DNA of 60,549 bases, from the NCBI GenBank assembly GCA_903848465.1, contig CAINGK010000136.1:1-60549 (forward strand), in the 5' to 3' direction. Position 1 is the stretch's first letter, and every line of letters begins with the position of its first letter. A model generated the notes under the pieces. It did not search any database. It had not been told where the DNA came from and saw nothing but the letters and a program-made list of their open reading frames with translations. This DNA comes from an uncultured Verrucomicrobiota bacterium. Its GTDB lineage: Bacteria; Verrucomicrobiota; Verrucomicrobiia; Verrucomicrobiales; Verrucomicrobiaceae. The translations under genes were made by a program, and so were the position numbers. Below are positions 52,023 to 60,430 of the stretch, piece after piece.

Positions 52023-52850
52023 ATGACATTAAACAATCAGCGTTTTTCCTGGTGGCGGGTCATCCTGTGTGCATGCACCGCCATGGTGTTGACGGTGCCT
52101 GTCAGCGCACAGTCCGGCTCGACCATTCGCGTGCGTCTGGCGGATGGATTTGATTTTCCGGTGGGCAAGCCTGACGCCGATGGCTTCTACAAAGCACGCG
52201 GCTACTGGCCCAACGGCCATCTGGGCGAGGACTGGAATGGTCGTGGCGGCGGCGACACCGACCTGGGAGTGCCGATTTATGCCATGGGCCGCGGTGTGGT
52301 GATTTTCACCCAAAACATCGGTGTCGGCTGGGGCAACTGCATTCTAGTGCGCCACATTTTCCGCGAGGCCGATGGCAAAGTCGCCATGGTGGACTCCCTC
52401 TATGCCCACCTGCATGAACGCAAAGTAAAGCTGCACGAACTCGTCGAGAAAGGGCAGTTGGTCGGCACGATGGGGGGCAACAATGGCATGTATGCCGTGC
52501 ATCTTCACTTTGAAGTGCGCAAGAATCTGCAAATCGGCATGAACCGCTCCCAGTTTGCGCGTGATTCCTCCAATTACTACAGCCCGACGGCTTTTATCAA
52601 CGTGCGCCGCGTCCTGCCCTCGAGCATGCAGAAATACGACGTGCCAGTAAACAATTTCGCCCCCTATGGCCGGGCGCTGGCAGACACCAACAGTGATGGC
52701 GCACGCACCGCCAGCGTGGATGTACCGACTTTCAAAGGCGGCTCCAACACGGGCAAGAACGACCCCAAGCAAGAGGATGATTTCTGGTCGCGCCTGAAAG
52801 CCAAGATGCGTGCTGGCCAGAACGCCAGCGGCACCGAGGAGAAACGCTGA
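52023..52850 (+). CDS. M23-type metallopeptidase-like protein
   Basis: The protein has 275 residues. A signal peptide (about 1-31, ending VSAQS) is preceded by alternative start codons at 51996 and 51864. The LytM/M23 domain has NGHLGEDWNGRGGGDTDLGVPIYAMGRGVVIF (HxxxD zinc pair) and VHLHFEVRKN (HxH pair), with SLYAHLHERKVKLHELVEKGQLVGTMG between. It therefore is expected to cleave peptidoglycan cross-links in the periplasm. The C-terminal 80 residues are polar and of low complexity. It is divergent from uppP. Confidence 0.88.
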   Translation: MTLNNQRFSWWRVILCACTAMVLTVPVSAQSGSTIRVRLADGFDFPVGKPDADGFYKARGYWPNGHLGEDWNGRGGGDTDLGVPIYAMGRGVVIFTQNIGVGWGNCILVRHIFREADGKVAMVDSLYAHLHERKVKLHELVEKGQLVGTMGGNNGMYAVHLHFEVRKNLQIGMNRSQFARDSSNYYSPTAFINVRRVLPSSMQKYDVPVNNFAPYGRALADTNSDGARTASVDVPTFKGGSNTGKNDPKQEDDFWSRLKAKMRAGQNASGTEEKR

Positions 52851-52936
52851 GCAGTTTCCGGTGCATAATATGCCTTGATTCATGACCACCCGTGGTGGCA
52901 TCATTGCTGCTGTCTCAGGACAGTTTACTCCCGGCC

Positions 52937-54427
52937 ATGCAAACTACGCCCCGCTCCCCCCTTGTCCGATCCATTTACGGCGGCAGTCTCGTGCCCGTTC
53001 TCATCGTCGTTGCAGCGCTCGCGCTGAGCACCGCCATCTTCTTCTTGTTCACCCAAAAGAAAATGCAGGCCCAAAAGGAAGCTGCCAAAGTAGAAGCAGC
53101 CACCAACAGTGCGCCTAGCAAAACCGCCGCTGCGCCCGCCAAACCTGCCGCCTCGGCAGTTCCTTCCACACCGCCGCCCGTGGTCAAGCCACCCGCGCCC
53201 CCGCAGCCAGCACCACCCGCCTTTGCCTTTGCACGCCCGCTGGATCTGGGCAGGCAGTTGGTGCGCAGCCTCACCACCGGAGACTTCGCAGCAGCCGGCA
53301 AACTCGCGGCTGCCTCAGATGCGGATCAATCAGCCAGTGCCGCCAAGCTCTTTCAGCAGCTCGCCGCCATGGGCTACAAGCCCGCTGCGGAGGATCAGGT
53401 GGAGTTGCTCGGGCTCGTTGAAAACCGCACTCGCATCGCCCTGCCCTTCATGATGCCTGGCTCGAAGGATACCGTTCGCATTCAGTTGGATCTGGAGCGG
53501 GATGAGAAGATGGGCTGGAAAGTGGCCAAAGCCACTCTGCCCAAGGCCATGAGCAGCGCCATCGCCGCCGCCCCAGCCACGCCACCTGCCGTTCCTGCCC
53601 CCAGCACTCCTGGCGCACCGGTGCCAGCTCCAGCCGCCGCCAAAGCAGCCGTCCCCATGAAACAGCTTTTCGCAGTCGAAGACGGCACCGACGCGCTGGC
53701 CTTTGCGAGCGATTTCGTCCATCATCTTCTGAAGCACGATTTCACTGCCGCCCGTGCGTTTGTGGATGACAAAAAGGTGTCGGTCGAGCGCCTCGTGGGT
53801 CTCTGCATCGTGTTTGAGGAAGGCCAGTATGCCTTAAATCCCGCCAAGCCGCTCATCATCACCATCGCCAACCCCGAAGTCTCCTGGGTCATCGCCCAAG
53901 TCCAGTCGGAGTCGCTCCAAACGAACACCGAATTTGGCGTGGAACTCAAGCGCGCAGACATCGCCCAGCCATGGAAAATCGTGGGCCTCAATCTCTCCGA
54001 CATCCTCAGCTCCTTTGCCAAAAGCGCCTCCAAGCTCGGCGTGCCCTACACGCCCATCGTGAAGAACCCCAAGGGCGGCGAATCCCTGGCCCTCTACTTT
54101 GAATACGACCGCGCCGAGTTGCACCCCCGTGCGCTGAAGCAGCTCGAAGTCATCTCCGCCTTAATGAAGGCCGACCCGTCCAAGAAGCTGCGCATCGCCG
54201 GCCATACCGATGAAATTGGCAGGGACGATTACAACATCCGCCTCTCCCGCGGACGCGCAGAGGCAGTAAAGCAACAACTCGCCGCCCTCGGTGTCCCCGC
54301 CGCACAGGTGGAAACCACCGGCATGGGCAAAGCCCAGCCGCTCAGCCCCAACAAAAAATCCGACGGCACCGACGACCCCGAAGGCCGCAGCCACAACCGC
54401 CGCGCCGAGATCTACCTCGATTTCTGA
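52937..54427 (+). CDS. OmpA-domain protein with N-terminal membrane anchor
   Basis: The protein has 496 residues. One membrane helix (about 15-39, GGSLVPVLIVVAALALSTAIFFLF) is followed by Lys/Ala and Pro/Ala-rich linkers, two middle domains (about 105-205 and 255-375, the second with QLFAVEDGTDALAFASDFVHHLL) and an OmpA-like peptidoglycan-binding domain (about 390-496): LYFEYDRAELHPRALKQLEVIS, IAGHTDEIGRDDYNIRLSRGRAEAVKQQL and RSHNRRAEIYLDF. Asp and Arg of the domain that hold diaminopimelate are present. It is anchored in the inner membrane with a periplasmic grip on the wall. It lies between M23 and cytochrome genes, same strand. Confidence 0.9.
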   Translation: MQTTPRSPLVRSIYGGSLVPVLIVVAALALSTAIFFLFTQKKMQAQKEAAKVEAATNSAPSKTAAAPAKPAASAVPSTPPPVVKPPAPPQPAPPAFAFARPLDLGRQLVRSLTTGDFAAAGKLAAASDADQSASAAKLFQQLAAMGYKPAAEDQVELLGLVENRTRIALPFMMPGSKDTVRIQLDLERDEKMGWKVAKATLPKAMSSAIAAAPATPPAVPAPSTPGAPVPAPAAAKAAVPMKQLFAVEDGTDALAFASDFVHHLLKHDFTAARAFVDDKKVSVERLVGLCIVFEEGQYALNPAKPLIITIANPEVSWVIAQVQSESLQTNTEFGVELKRADIAQPWKIVGLNLSDILSSFAKSASKLGVPYTPIVKNPKGGESLALYFEYDRAELHPRALKQLEVISALMKADPSKKLRIAGHTDEIGRDDYNIRLSRGRAEAVKQQLAALGVPAAQVETTGMGKAQPLSPNKKSDGTDDPEGRSHNRRAEIYLDF

Positions 54428-54478
54428 TTCATCGCCACGTCTTGCGCCGCTGCCGCGTCCGCCTAATCTGGCGCACGC

Positions 54479-56794
54479 ATGAAGAAAAAGACCCCGCCTG
54501 CCCCACCACCCGCTTCTCCGTGGCAGGCTGGTATCTTCATCGGTGGCATTGCCGTTGGCGTGGTGGCCTTGATCGCATGGGCCTTGTGGCCGCAGAAAAA
54601 GTACACTCCGGTGCCCGCACCGCCGGTGGTGATCTCCCTCGTAAAGGCCAAGCCCTATGTCATGCCGGACGAGAAGGCCGCTTTCGCCCAATACGCCGGC
54701 TCCCAGAGCTGCCGCGAGTGCCATGCCGACCAGTTCGCCAAATGGCAGGGCTCACATCACGGCCTTGCTGAACGCAAACCGGACCCCAAGCTCGACGACG
54801 CGGCTTTTGTCCCCACCCGCAGCTTCAAGCATGGCACGCAGACGACCGAAACCCGCAAAAACGGCAGCGACTACGAACTGATCGCCCTCGGTTATGGCGA
54901 CAAGATCACGCCCTATCGCGTGGAGCGCGTCATCGGGCATGACCCGCTGCGCCAGTTCCTGGTTGATGGCGGCAACGGACGGCTGCAAGCCATGGAAGCC
55001 TGCCTGGACCCGAAGAAAAACGAGTGGTTCAATGTCTATGGGAATGAAGACCGCAAGCCCGGCGAATGGGGCCACTGGACCGGCCGCGGCATGGTGTGGA
55101 ATCAGATGTGCGCCACCTGCCACAACACCCGCCTGCGCAAAAACTACGACGCCAAAACCGATGCCTACCGCACCACCATGGCCGAGATGTCTGTGAGCTG
55201 CGAATCCTGCCACGGCCCCATGCAGCCGCACAACACCTGGCAGCAGGCGCACCCCGGAGCCAAAGGCGATCCTACCCTGGTGAAATGGACCCGCGACCAG
55301 CACATCGAAAACTGCGCCGGATGCCACGCCCTGCGCGGCGAAGTCACCGGCGATTTCGTACCCGGCGAATCCTTCTGGGACCACTACCGCCTCACCATCA
55401 CCGATCAGAGCGACACCTTTTACCCCGACGGCCAGATCCGCGGGGAGGACTACGAGTTTAGCAGCTTTCTCAGCAGCCGCATGCACAACGCCGGCGTGCG
55501 TTGCATGGACTGCCACGACATGCACAGCATGAAGACGCTGCTGCCCGGCAACCAGCTCTGCATGCGCTGCCACACACCCGGCGGCTTTCCCAACGCACCG
55601 CCCATCATGCCGGAGGCGCACAGCTTCCACCAGACCGCCAGCACCGGAAATCAATGCGTGAACTGCCACATGCCACAGACAGTTTACATGCAGCGCCACC
55701 CGCGCCACGACCACGGCTTCACCATTCCCGATCCGCTGCTGACCAAACAGTTCAACGTGCCGAATGCCTGCAACAAATGCCACACCGACAAAACCACCGA
55801 CTGGGCGCTCGAAGCCACGCAGAAATGGTGGGGGCCAAAAATGGACCGCAAAACGCGTACGCGTGCCACACTGATCGCTCAAGCACGCCAGGGGGATGAA
55901 ACCGCCCGCAGCGGACTGGTGGATCTGCTCAGCAGCGATGAAATCCCTCACTGGAAGGCCAGCGCCACCCTGCTGCTGGACCGTTGGATTGACCAGCCTG
56001 CGGTGCAAACGGCTGTCACAGCTCAATTGCAGCACGCCCACCCGCTCGTGCGTGAAAGCGCCATCCGCACACTCGAACCCCTCTCGCAAAATGGCACGGT
56101 GCGCTCCTCCATCGAGCCGCTGCTCAACGACCCGGTGCGCGGTGTGCGTGTCTCCGCCGCCTGGGCCTTGCGCGATAGCCTCAATCTCGATTCCGCCGCA
56201 GGCCTGGACTTGCAGCACATGCTCCACTGGAGCGCCGACCAGCCCAGCGGTCAGATGCAACTGGCCCAGTTCGAGTTTGCCCGACGTAACGTCTCCGCCG
56301 CCACCCAGCACATGGAAACCGCGATCCGCTGGGATCCCAATTCACCGCCTTTCCATCACGACCTGGCCATGATGTACAGCACCACCGGCCAGACACCGCT
56401 CGCCATTGCCAAGCTACGCGATGCCATCAAGCTCGCGCCCAATCACGCCCAATATCATTACGAACTCGGTCTGGCACTCAGCGAGACTGGCGACATACCC
56501 GCCGTGATTCAAGCACTGCAAGAAGCCACCCGGCTTGATCCCGGTTTGTCCCGCGCTTGGTACAATCTAGGGCTCGCCAAAAACGGCCAAGGCGACATCC
56601 CCGGTGCGCTCGAAGCCCTGCAACGTGGCGAACTCGCCAATCCCCGCGACCCAGGCATCCCCTACGCCCGCGCCACCATCCTCGCCCGGCTGAACCGTCG
56701 CCAGGAAGCCATCGCCGCTCTGGACCGCGCCCTGAACATCACACCCGGTTACGGCGAGGCGCTGCAACTGCGCGCTGCTTTGATGCAACGGTGA
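54479..56794 (+). CDS. Octaheme c-type cytochrome with HEAT-like and TPR regions
   Basis: The protein has 771 residues. A membrane anchor lies at about 17-37. Eight CXXCH motifs follow: CRECH, CATCH, CESCH, CAGCH, CMDCH, CMRCH, CVNCH and CNKCH, in a cytochrome c554/NrfA-like arrangement (YAGSQSCRECHADQFAKWQGSHH opens it). Residues 470-590 are helical repeats (HPLVRESAIRTLEPL), and 600-771 contain TPRs (PLAIAKLRDAIKLAPNHAQYHYELGLALSETGD). Known relatives occur in Planctomycetes and Verrucomicrobia; the electron acceptor is unknown. It needs a cytochrome c maturation system not found here. It is 51 bases after the OmpA gene. Confidence 0.92.
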   Translation: MKKKTPPAPPPASPWQAGIFIGGIAVGVVALIAWALWPQKKYTPVPAPPVVISLVKAKPYVMPDEKAAFAQYAGSQSCRECHADQFAKWQGSHHGLAERKPDPKLDDAAFVPTRSFKHGTQTTETRKNGSDYELIALGYGDKITPYRVERVIGHDPLRQFLVDGGNGRLQAMEACLDPKKNEWFNVYGNEDRKPGEWGHWTGRGMVWNQMCATCHNTRLRKNYDAKTDAYRTTMAEMSVSCESCHGPMQPHNTWQQAHPGAKGDPTLVKWTRDQHIENCAGCHALRGEVTGDFVPGESFWDHYRLTITDQSDTFYPDGQIRGEDYEFSSFLSSRMHNAGVRCMDCHDMHSMKTLLPGNQLCMRCHTPGGFPNAPPIMPEAHSFHQTASTGNQCVNCHMPQTVYMQRHPRHDHGFTIPDPLLTKQFNVPNACNKCHTDKTTDWALEATQKWWGPKMDRKTRTRATLIAQARQGDETARSGLVDLLSSDEIPHWKASATLLLDRWIDQPAVQTAVTAQLQHAHPLVRESAIRTLEPLSQNGTVRSSIEPLLNDPVRGVRVSAAWALRDSLNLDSAAGLDLQHMLHWSADQPSGQMQLAQFEFARRNVSAATQHMETAIRWDPNSPPFHHDLAMMYSTTGQTPLAIAKLRDAIKLAPNHAQYHYELGLALSETGDIPAVIQALQEATRLDPGLSRAWYNLGLAKNGQGDIPGALEALQRGELANPRDPGIPYARATILARLNRRQEAIAALDRALNITPGYGEALQLRAALMQR

Positions 56795-56803
56795 TTGGCA
56801 GCC

Positions 56804-57445
56804 TCACCCATCCGCCTTCTTCCACTCCTCGCCTTCCTCGTCGTCGTCATCACCACCAAAGCCGTCGTCATATTCTTCATCGCCCTTGCCCGGTTCGATG
56901 CCGGCAATGGTGTTGATGTCTTCATCGCTGAATTCCTCGATGTCGTCATCCTCTTCGTCCACCTCCTCTGCGCTGGCGTCAGCGGCCTGCTGCGCTTCCA
57001 GGCCCTTCTTTTCGATCTGCGCGAGGGTGTCGCTCACATCCTCCACCGAATCCCACACGGCCTTGGCCACAAAGATCGGCGCGCCTTGCTGCACCGCCAT
57101 GGCAATGCTGTCGCTCGGGCGTGAATCGAGTTCGATCACCTTGCGAGTCGTTTGCAGTTCGTTCTCGGCGGAGATGATCAGACGGGCATGAAACACGCTG
57201 CCGTTGATGTTGTTGATGACGACGCGCTCCACCCTGGCACCAAAGGCCAGCAGCAGATGCCCGACCAGATCGTGCGTCAGCGGCCGCTCCTTGGACACCC
57301 CCCGCATGAACATGGAGATCGCCGTGCCGACGGACTCATCAATGTAGATCACAAAGACCTTGGTTTCATTGCCCAGGAAAACGGCAAAGCTGCCCTCCAG
57401 CGGCAGAACCGCCCGCACCTGCACTTCGATGACGTCTTTGTTCAT
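56804..57445 (-). CDS. Bifunctional nuclease family protein (DUF151) with acidic tail
   Basis: The protein has 213 residues. Residues 4-135 are the DUF151 domain: IEVQVRAVLPLEGSFAVFLGNETKVFVIYIDE..GTAI, RPLTHDLVGHLLLAFGARVERVVINN and LDSRPSDSIAMAVQQGAPIFVAKAVWD. Members act on nucleic acids in plants and are widespread in bacteria, with undefined roles. From residue 150 the protein has an acidic tail of mostly Asp and Glu (EEVDEEDDDIEEF ... GGDDDDEEGEEW), which is uncommon and may interact with basic partners. It faces the cytochrome gene with nine bases between stops. Confidence 0.9.
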   Translation of the reverse strand: MNKDVIEVQVRAVLPLEGSFAVFLGNETKVFVIYIDESVGTAISMFMRGVSKERPLTHDLVGHLLLAFGARVERVVINNINGSVFHARLIISAENELQTTRKVIELDSRPSDSIAMAVQQGAPIFVAKAVWDSVEDVSDTLAQIEKKGLEAQQAADASAEEVDEEDDDIEEFSDEDINTIAGIEPGKGDEEYDDGFGGDDDDEEGEEWKKADG

Positions 57446-57507
57446 TTATAACCAATTAAAAACCGCACGCGGCCCGAAGGCAACACGCACAGTGGGTTTT
57501 TGTGTGT

Positions 57508-58068
57508 CTAAAGTGAATCGCCGCCCATCTCAACCACCCCGCCACCCAGGCCCATCGCCAGATAGCGCCGCGACACCTCGACATACTTCAAAGCGAGCTG
57601 CGCATTGGCCCGCTGCTCATCCAAAGACAGCGCGCGCACGACCCGTGCCGGTGAGCCGATGACCAGCGAACCCTCAGGAATGACCATATTCTTCGTCACC
57701 AAAGCACCGGCGGCAATGGTGCTGCGCGCGCCTACCTGCGCGCCGTCCAAAATGATGGCCCCCATGCCCACGAGCACTTCATCTCCCACGGTGCAGGCAT
57801 GCACCACGGCGCGGTGCCCCACGGTCACGCGCTCGCCCAGCACACAGGCGCAGTCATCGCTCACATGCAGCACGCTGCCGTCCTGCACATTGCTTTGCGC
57901 GCCCACCACGATACGATTGATGTCTCCCCGTAGGACCGCGCCGTACCAGACGCTGGACTGTTCCCCCAGTTCTACCGCACCCAGTACAATAGCTCCAGGC
58001 GCTATAAACACATCCGCAGCCACAGCGGGTCGCGAGTCAGCAAGCAAGAATTTCTTTAATAGTGCCAT
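57508..58068 (-). CDS. Gamma-carbonic anhydrase-like hexapeptide-repeat protein
   Basis: The protein has 186 residues. It has left-handed beta-helix repeats (VFIAPGAIVLGAVELGEQSSVWYGAVLRGD) and putative metal-ligand histidines in DGSVLHVSDD, VGHRAVVHACTVGDEVLVGMGAIILDGAQVG. The family (YrdA/PaaY/CaiE) includes active carbonic anhydrases and acyl-related proteins; the histidine pattern suggests zinc binding is retained. The end SRRYLAMGLGGG is less conserved. It is divergent from the HU gene with 118 bases between. Confidence 0.9.
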   Translation of the reverse strand: MALLKKFLLADSRPAVAADVFIAPGAIVLGAVELGEQSSVWYGAVLRGDINRIVVGAQSNVQDGSVLHVSDDCACVLGERVTVGHRAVVHACTVGDEVLVGMGAIILDGAQVGARSTIAAGALVTKNMVIPEGSLVIGSPARVVRALSLDEQRANAQLALKYVEVSRRYLAMGLGGGVVEMGGDSL

Positions 58069-58186
58069 GGCGGAAGGAGAGATTTATGATTGTGAAATGT
58101 GGCGGCAAGCGCCATAGGCAGCGCTGCACCGCATTCATTCTGGAACGGACCCGCCTTCAATCCAACAACGAATCTCACCACTGCCC

Positions 58187-58462
58187 ATGAACAAAGCTCA
58201 ACTCATCGACGCCGTGCAGGAAATTCTGGGAAATGACACCTCGAAACGGGCCGCTGGCGAAGCACTGGACGCCGTGCTCCAGGCCATCACCCAAGGAGTG
58301 AAAAAAGGCCCGGTTCAGCTCATCGGTTTCGGCACCTTCAAGCCGGTGAAACGCAATGCGCGCATGGGCCGCAATCCCAAAACCAAGGAACCGGTGCAGA
58401 TCAAAGCCTCCAGCACGGTACGTTTCGTCGCCTCCGCCGCCCTCAAGGGTTCGCTCAAATAG
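58187..58462 (+). CDS. HU-family DNA-binding protein
   Basis: The protein has 91 residues. MNKAQLIDAVQEILGNDTSKRAAGEALDAVLQAI is the dimer helices; LIGFGTFKPVKRNARMGRNPKTKEPVQIKAS is the DNA-binding arm with Arg-Asn-Pro at its tip. It bends and compacts DNA as a dimer. It is transcribed alone and ends in a strong terminator. Confidence 0.97.
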   Translation: MNKAQLIDAVQEILGNDTSKRAAGEALDAVLQAITQGVKKGPVQLIGFGTFKPVKRNARMGRNPKTKEPVQIKASSTVRFVASAALKGSLK

Positions 58463-58480
58463 ACCCTCCTCATCTCTTCC

Positions 58481-58513
58481 ACCCGCGCTTCGGCCTCGGA
58501 GCGCGGGTTTTTT
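58481..58513 (+). terminator. Rho-independent terminator of the HU gene
   Basis: The arms acccgcgc (58481-58488) and gcgcgggt (58501-58508) form a perfect 8-bp stem, extended by partial pairing, followed by a run of six T. It also lies six bases from the stop of the convergent BrnA gene and may serve both. Confidence 0.9.
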
Positions 58514-58518
58514 GTGCC

Positions 58519-58809
58519 TCAGTCTTTCAGTTCCTGCTCCATGCGCTCGCTAAGCCACTGCTTGATCATGCTCTGGTAGTTCAGGTAGCGCCGACGTGCC
58601 ACACGCTTGATGCGGCTCAGCATGCGCGGATCAAACCGCAGAGTGATCGTAGTGGACTCACGCACATCCGCACGATGGATGGAAGCCTGCATCAGGCGTG
58701 CGTCGAGCTGATGGGCGGACCAAAATTTTCCTTCCGCCTCCTCTGAATCAAAGGCGGGCACGTCTTTCCAGGCGCGGATGGGCTTTAAGTCGGCGGGTGC
58801 AGTTTCCAT
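58519..58809 (-). CDS. BrnA/CopG-type antitoxin
   Basis: The protein has 96 residues. The C-terminal half (about 50-90, TTITLRFDPRMLSRIKRVARRRYLNYQSMIKQWLSERM) is a ribbon-helix-helix DNA-binding domain of the CopG_antitoxin group. The N-terminal half (PIRAWKDVPAFDSEEAEGKFWSAHQLD) is the segment that in BrnA-type antitoxins wraps around the toxin. It should neutralise the upstream BrnT-like toxin and repress the operon. It starts 17 bases after the toxin gene. Confidence 0.88.
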   Translation of the reverse strand: METAPADLKPIRAWKDVPAFDSEEAEGKFWSAHQLDARLMQASIHRADVRESTTITLRFDPRMLSRIKRVARRRYLNYQSMIKQWLSERMEQELKD

Positions 58810-58826
58810 ATGGGTGATGGGTGAAT

Positions 58827-59105
58827 TCAGAGTTCCTCCGCTTTCTTGCGTTCGAAAAATTCATGTTCCCCCGGCGTCATCAGCCGGGCGAAAATGACGC
58901 GGTAGCGTTTGCCGTCGGTCCAAAACACACTGTACACCGGCTTGCCTTGCAGGGATTTGCCCAGGTTGTAGTACCGGGCCTCGGCGCTCTCCTGCTGGCC
59001 GTCAGGCAGCAGCTTGATCGAAAACGGATCCTCAAACGACTCCTCAATATCCTTGGGGGGAAGTTGTGAGAGGTCAAAGGCAGCGCCGATCCAGTCAAAG
59101 TCCAT
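58827..59105 (-). CDS. BrnT-type toxin (RelE-fold RNase)
   Basis: The protein has 92 residues and the BrnT pattern: DFDWIGAAFDLSQLPPKDIEESFEDP at the start, EARYYNLGKSLQGKPVYSVFWTDGKRYRVIFARLMTPGEHEFFE at the end. RYRVIFARLMTPGE corresponds to the usual R..S.R.....E block, in which Arg and Glu form the active site; here Ala replaces the Ser. It is expected to cleave mRNA when unopposed. The toxin-first order is typical of brnTA. Confidence 0.85.
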   Translation of the reverse strand: MDFDWIGAAFDLSQLPPKDIEESFEDPFSIKLLPDGQQESAEARYYNLGKSLQGKPVYSVFWTDGKRYRVIFARLMTPGEHEFFERKKAEEL

Positions 59106-59123
59106 GAGGTTGTTAGTAACGGA

Positions 59124-59501
59124 TTATTTCCGGTATTCGATCAGTTCTATCTCATAACCCTCAGGCGCGTCAATAAAGGCGAAGATCCCGCTCGAACTTG
59201 GGGTGGGTCCGTCCGAGAGCGGATAACCCAGCGCGGCAGCGTGTTTCGCAAACTCCTCAATGCTCTCCACCTCAAACGCCAGATGCGTCAAATCACTGCA
59301 AAAAGTCACCGCACCGCTGGCTGGATAGCTGCAGATCTCGATGAGTTCATCACTGTTCGGTGTCTGCAGGAAGACCAGTTCCGAGCCGCGTGGTGACTTG
59401 TGCCTGCGCACTTCCTTCAGCCCGAGCACCTGAGTGTAAAAATGGATCGTCTTTTCGAGATCATTCACCCGGTAGCGGGTGTGGAGGAGTTTTTTGACCA
59501 T
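59124..59501 (-). CDS. gloA: Glyoxalase I-like VOC protein
   Basis: The protein has 125 residues from the ATG before VKKLLHTRYRVNDLEKTIHFYTQVLGLKEVRR, the standard lactoylglutathione lyase start. The likely metal ligands are His in LLHTRYRV, Glu in GSELVFLQTP, His in DLTHLAFEVE and Glu in EIELIEY. It would detoxify methylglycoxal using glutathione or another thiol; the thiol used by this organism is not known. It stops 18 bases from the BrnT start on the same strand, so read-through is possible. Confidence 0.82.
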   Translation of the reverse strand: MVKKLLHTRYRVNDLEKTIHFYTQVLGLKEVRRHKSPRGSELVFLQTPNSDELIEICSYPASGAVTFCSDLTHLAFEVESIEEFAKHAAALGYPLSDGPTPSSSGIFAFIDAPEGYEIELIEYRK

Positions 59502-59544
59502 GGTTCCCTGTTTATGCCACAGGCTGCCGGGCGTGGCAAATGAT

Positions 59545-59580
59545 CCTCCGTGTCGAGGAAAGCTTGCCTTCACACGGAGG
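59545..59580. promoter_or_regulatory. Inverted repeat between gloA and the SDR gene
   Basis: Perfect 9-bp arms cctccgtgt (59545-59553) and acacggagg (59572-59580) lie 18 bases apart in the 120-base divergent gap. It may be an operator for either gene; no matching regulator is apparent nearby. Confidence 0.45.
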
Positions 59581-59621
59581 AAAGCTTGATGTGTCTGGCG
59601 GCATCTCGTAAAACCTCGCTC

Positions 59622-60380
59622 ATGATTTCCATCGATCTCGCAGGCAAAGTCGCCCTCATCACCGGCGCATCACAGGGCATTGGCACTCAGGTCGCCCGTA
59701 CGTTTCACCGTGCTGGTGCCACCGTCGTCCTCAATCACCTCGGCACTCCCGGCACCACGGCAGACGCCCAATTGCTGGCCGACGAACTCAACCTCGCCCG
59801 CACCGACAGCGCCAGCGTCATCGCTGCGGACGTCGCCAAACCCGAGCAGGTACAGAGCATGATGGGAGACCTTCAGGCACGTCATGGCGGACTGGATTTC
59901 CTGGTGAACAATGCCGCCATCATCAAGGACCGCACCATCGCCAAGATGGGTCTCGATGAATGGGAGGCTGTGATCGACGTGAACCTCTCCGGCGTGTTCT
60001 ACTGCTGCAAATACGCCCTCGAAATCATGCGAGATGGCGGTGCAATCGTCAGCTTTGGCAGCATCGCCGCCATCCAGGGCTTCTTCGGCCAGGCCAACTA
60101 CGCCGCCGCCAAATCCGGCGTGCAGGCCATGATGCGCGTCCTCAGCCGTGAAGCCGCGCGCAAGCAGATCCGCGCCAACGCCATCGCCCCCGGCGTCATC
60201 GACACCGCCATGGCCGCGACCATTCCCGAAAACGTCCGCGCCGAGATGTTCAAAAACATCCCCCTCGCCCGCTTCGGCACCACAGAGGAAGTCGCCAACG
60301 TCGTCCTCTTCCTCTGCTCGCCGCTGGCCTCCTATGTCACCGGCCAGACGATTGAGATCAATGGCGGCTGGAGAGGCTGA
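59622..60380 (+). CDS. Short-chain dehydrogenase/reductase (FabG-like)
   Basis: The protein has 252 residues. The NAD(P) motif TGASQGIGTQVAR is at about 14-26, NNAAIIKD at 90-97, and the catalytic pair is Y160-A-A-A-K164 with the Ser about 13 residues before it in IVSFGSIAAI. The end SYVTGQTIEINGGWRG matches 3-oxoacyl-ACP reductases (FabG) closely. It probably reduces beta-keto groups in fatty-acid or polyketide-like synthesis, although many paralogues have other substrates. The ATG at 59622 is chosen over an earlier open frame. Confidence 0.9.
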   Translation: MISIDLAGKVALITGASQGIGTQVARTFHRAGATVVLNHLGTPGTTADAQLLADELNLARTDSASVIAADVAKPEQVQSMMGDLQARHGGLDFLVNNAAIIKDRTIAKMGLDEWEAVIDVNLSGVFYCCKYALEIMRDGGAIVSFGSIAAIQGFFGQANYAAAKSGVQAMMRVLSREAARKQIRANAIAPGVIDTAMAATIPENVRAEMFKNIPLARFGTTEEVANVVLFLCSPLASYVTGQTIEINGGWRG

Positions 60381-60430
60381 TCAAATCAAAGGGTGATTGA
60401 AGTTACACGGTAACCGGCACAGTAAACACC

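Noticed and set aside
54752..56311. 519-codon minus-strand frame opposite the cytochrome gene
   Set aside because: It is a shadow of heme-motif codons; composition is dominated by Ala, Val, His and Gly with no family.
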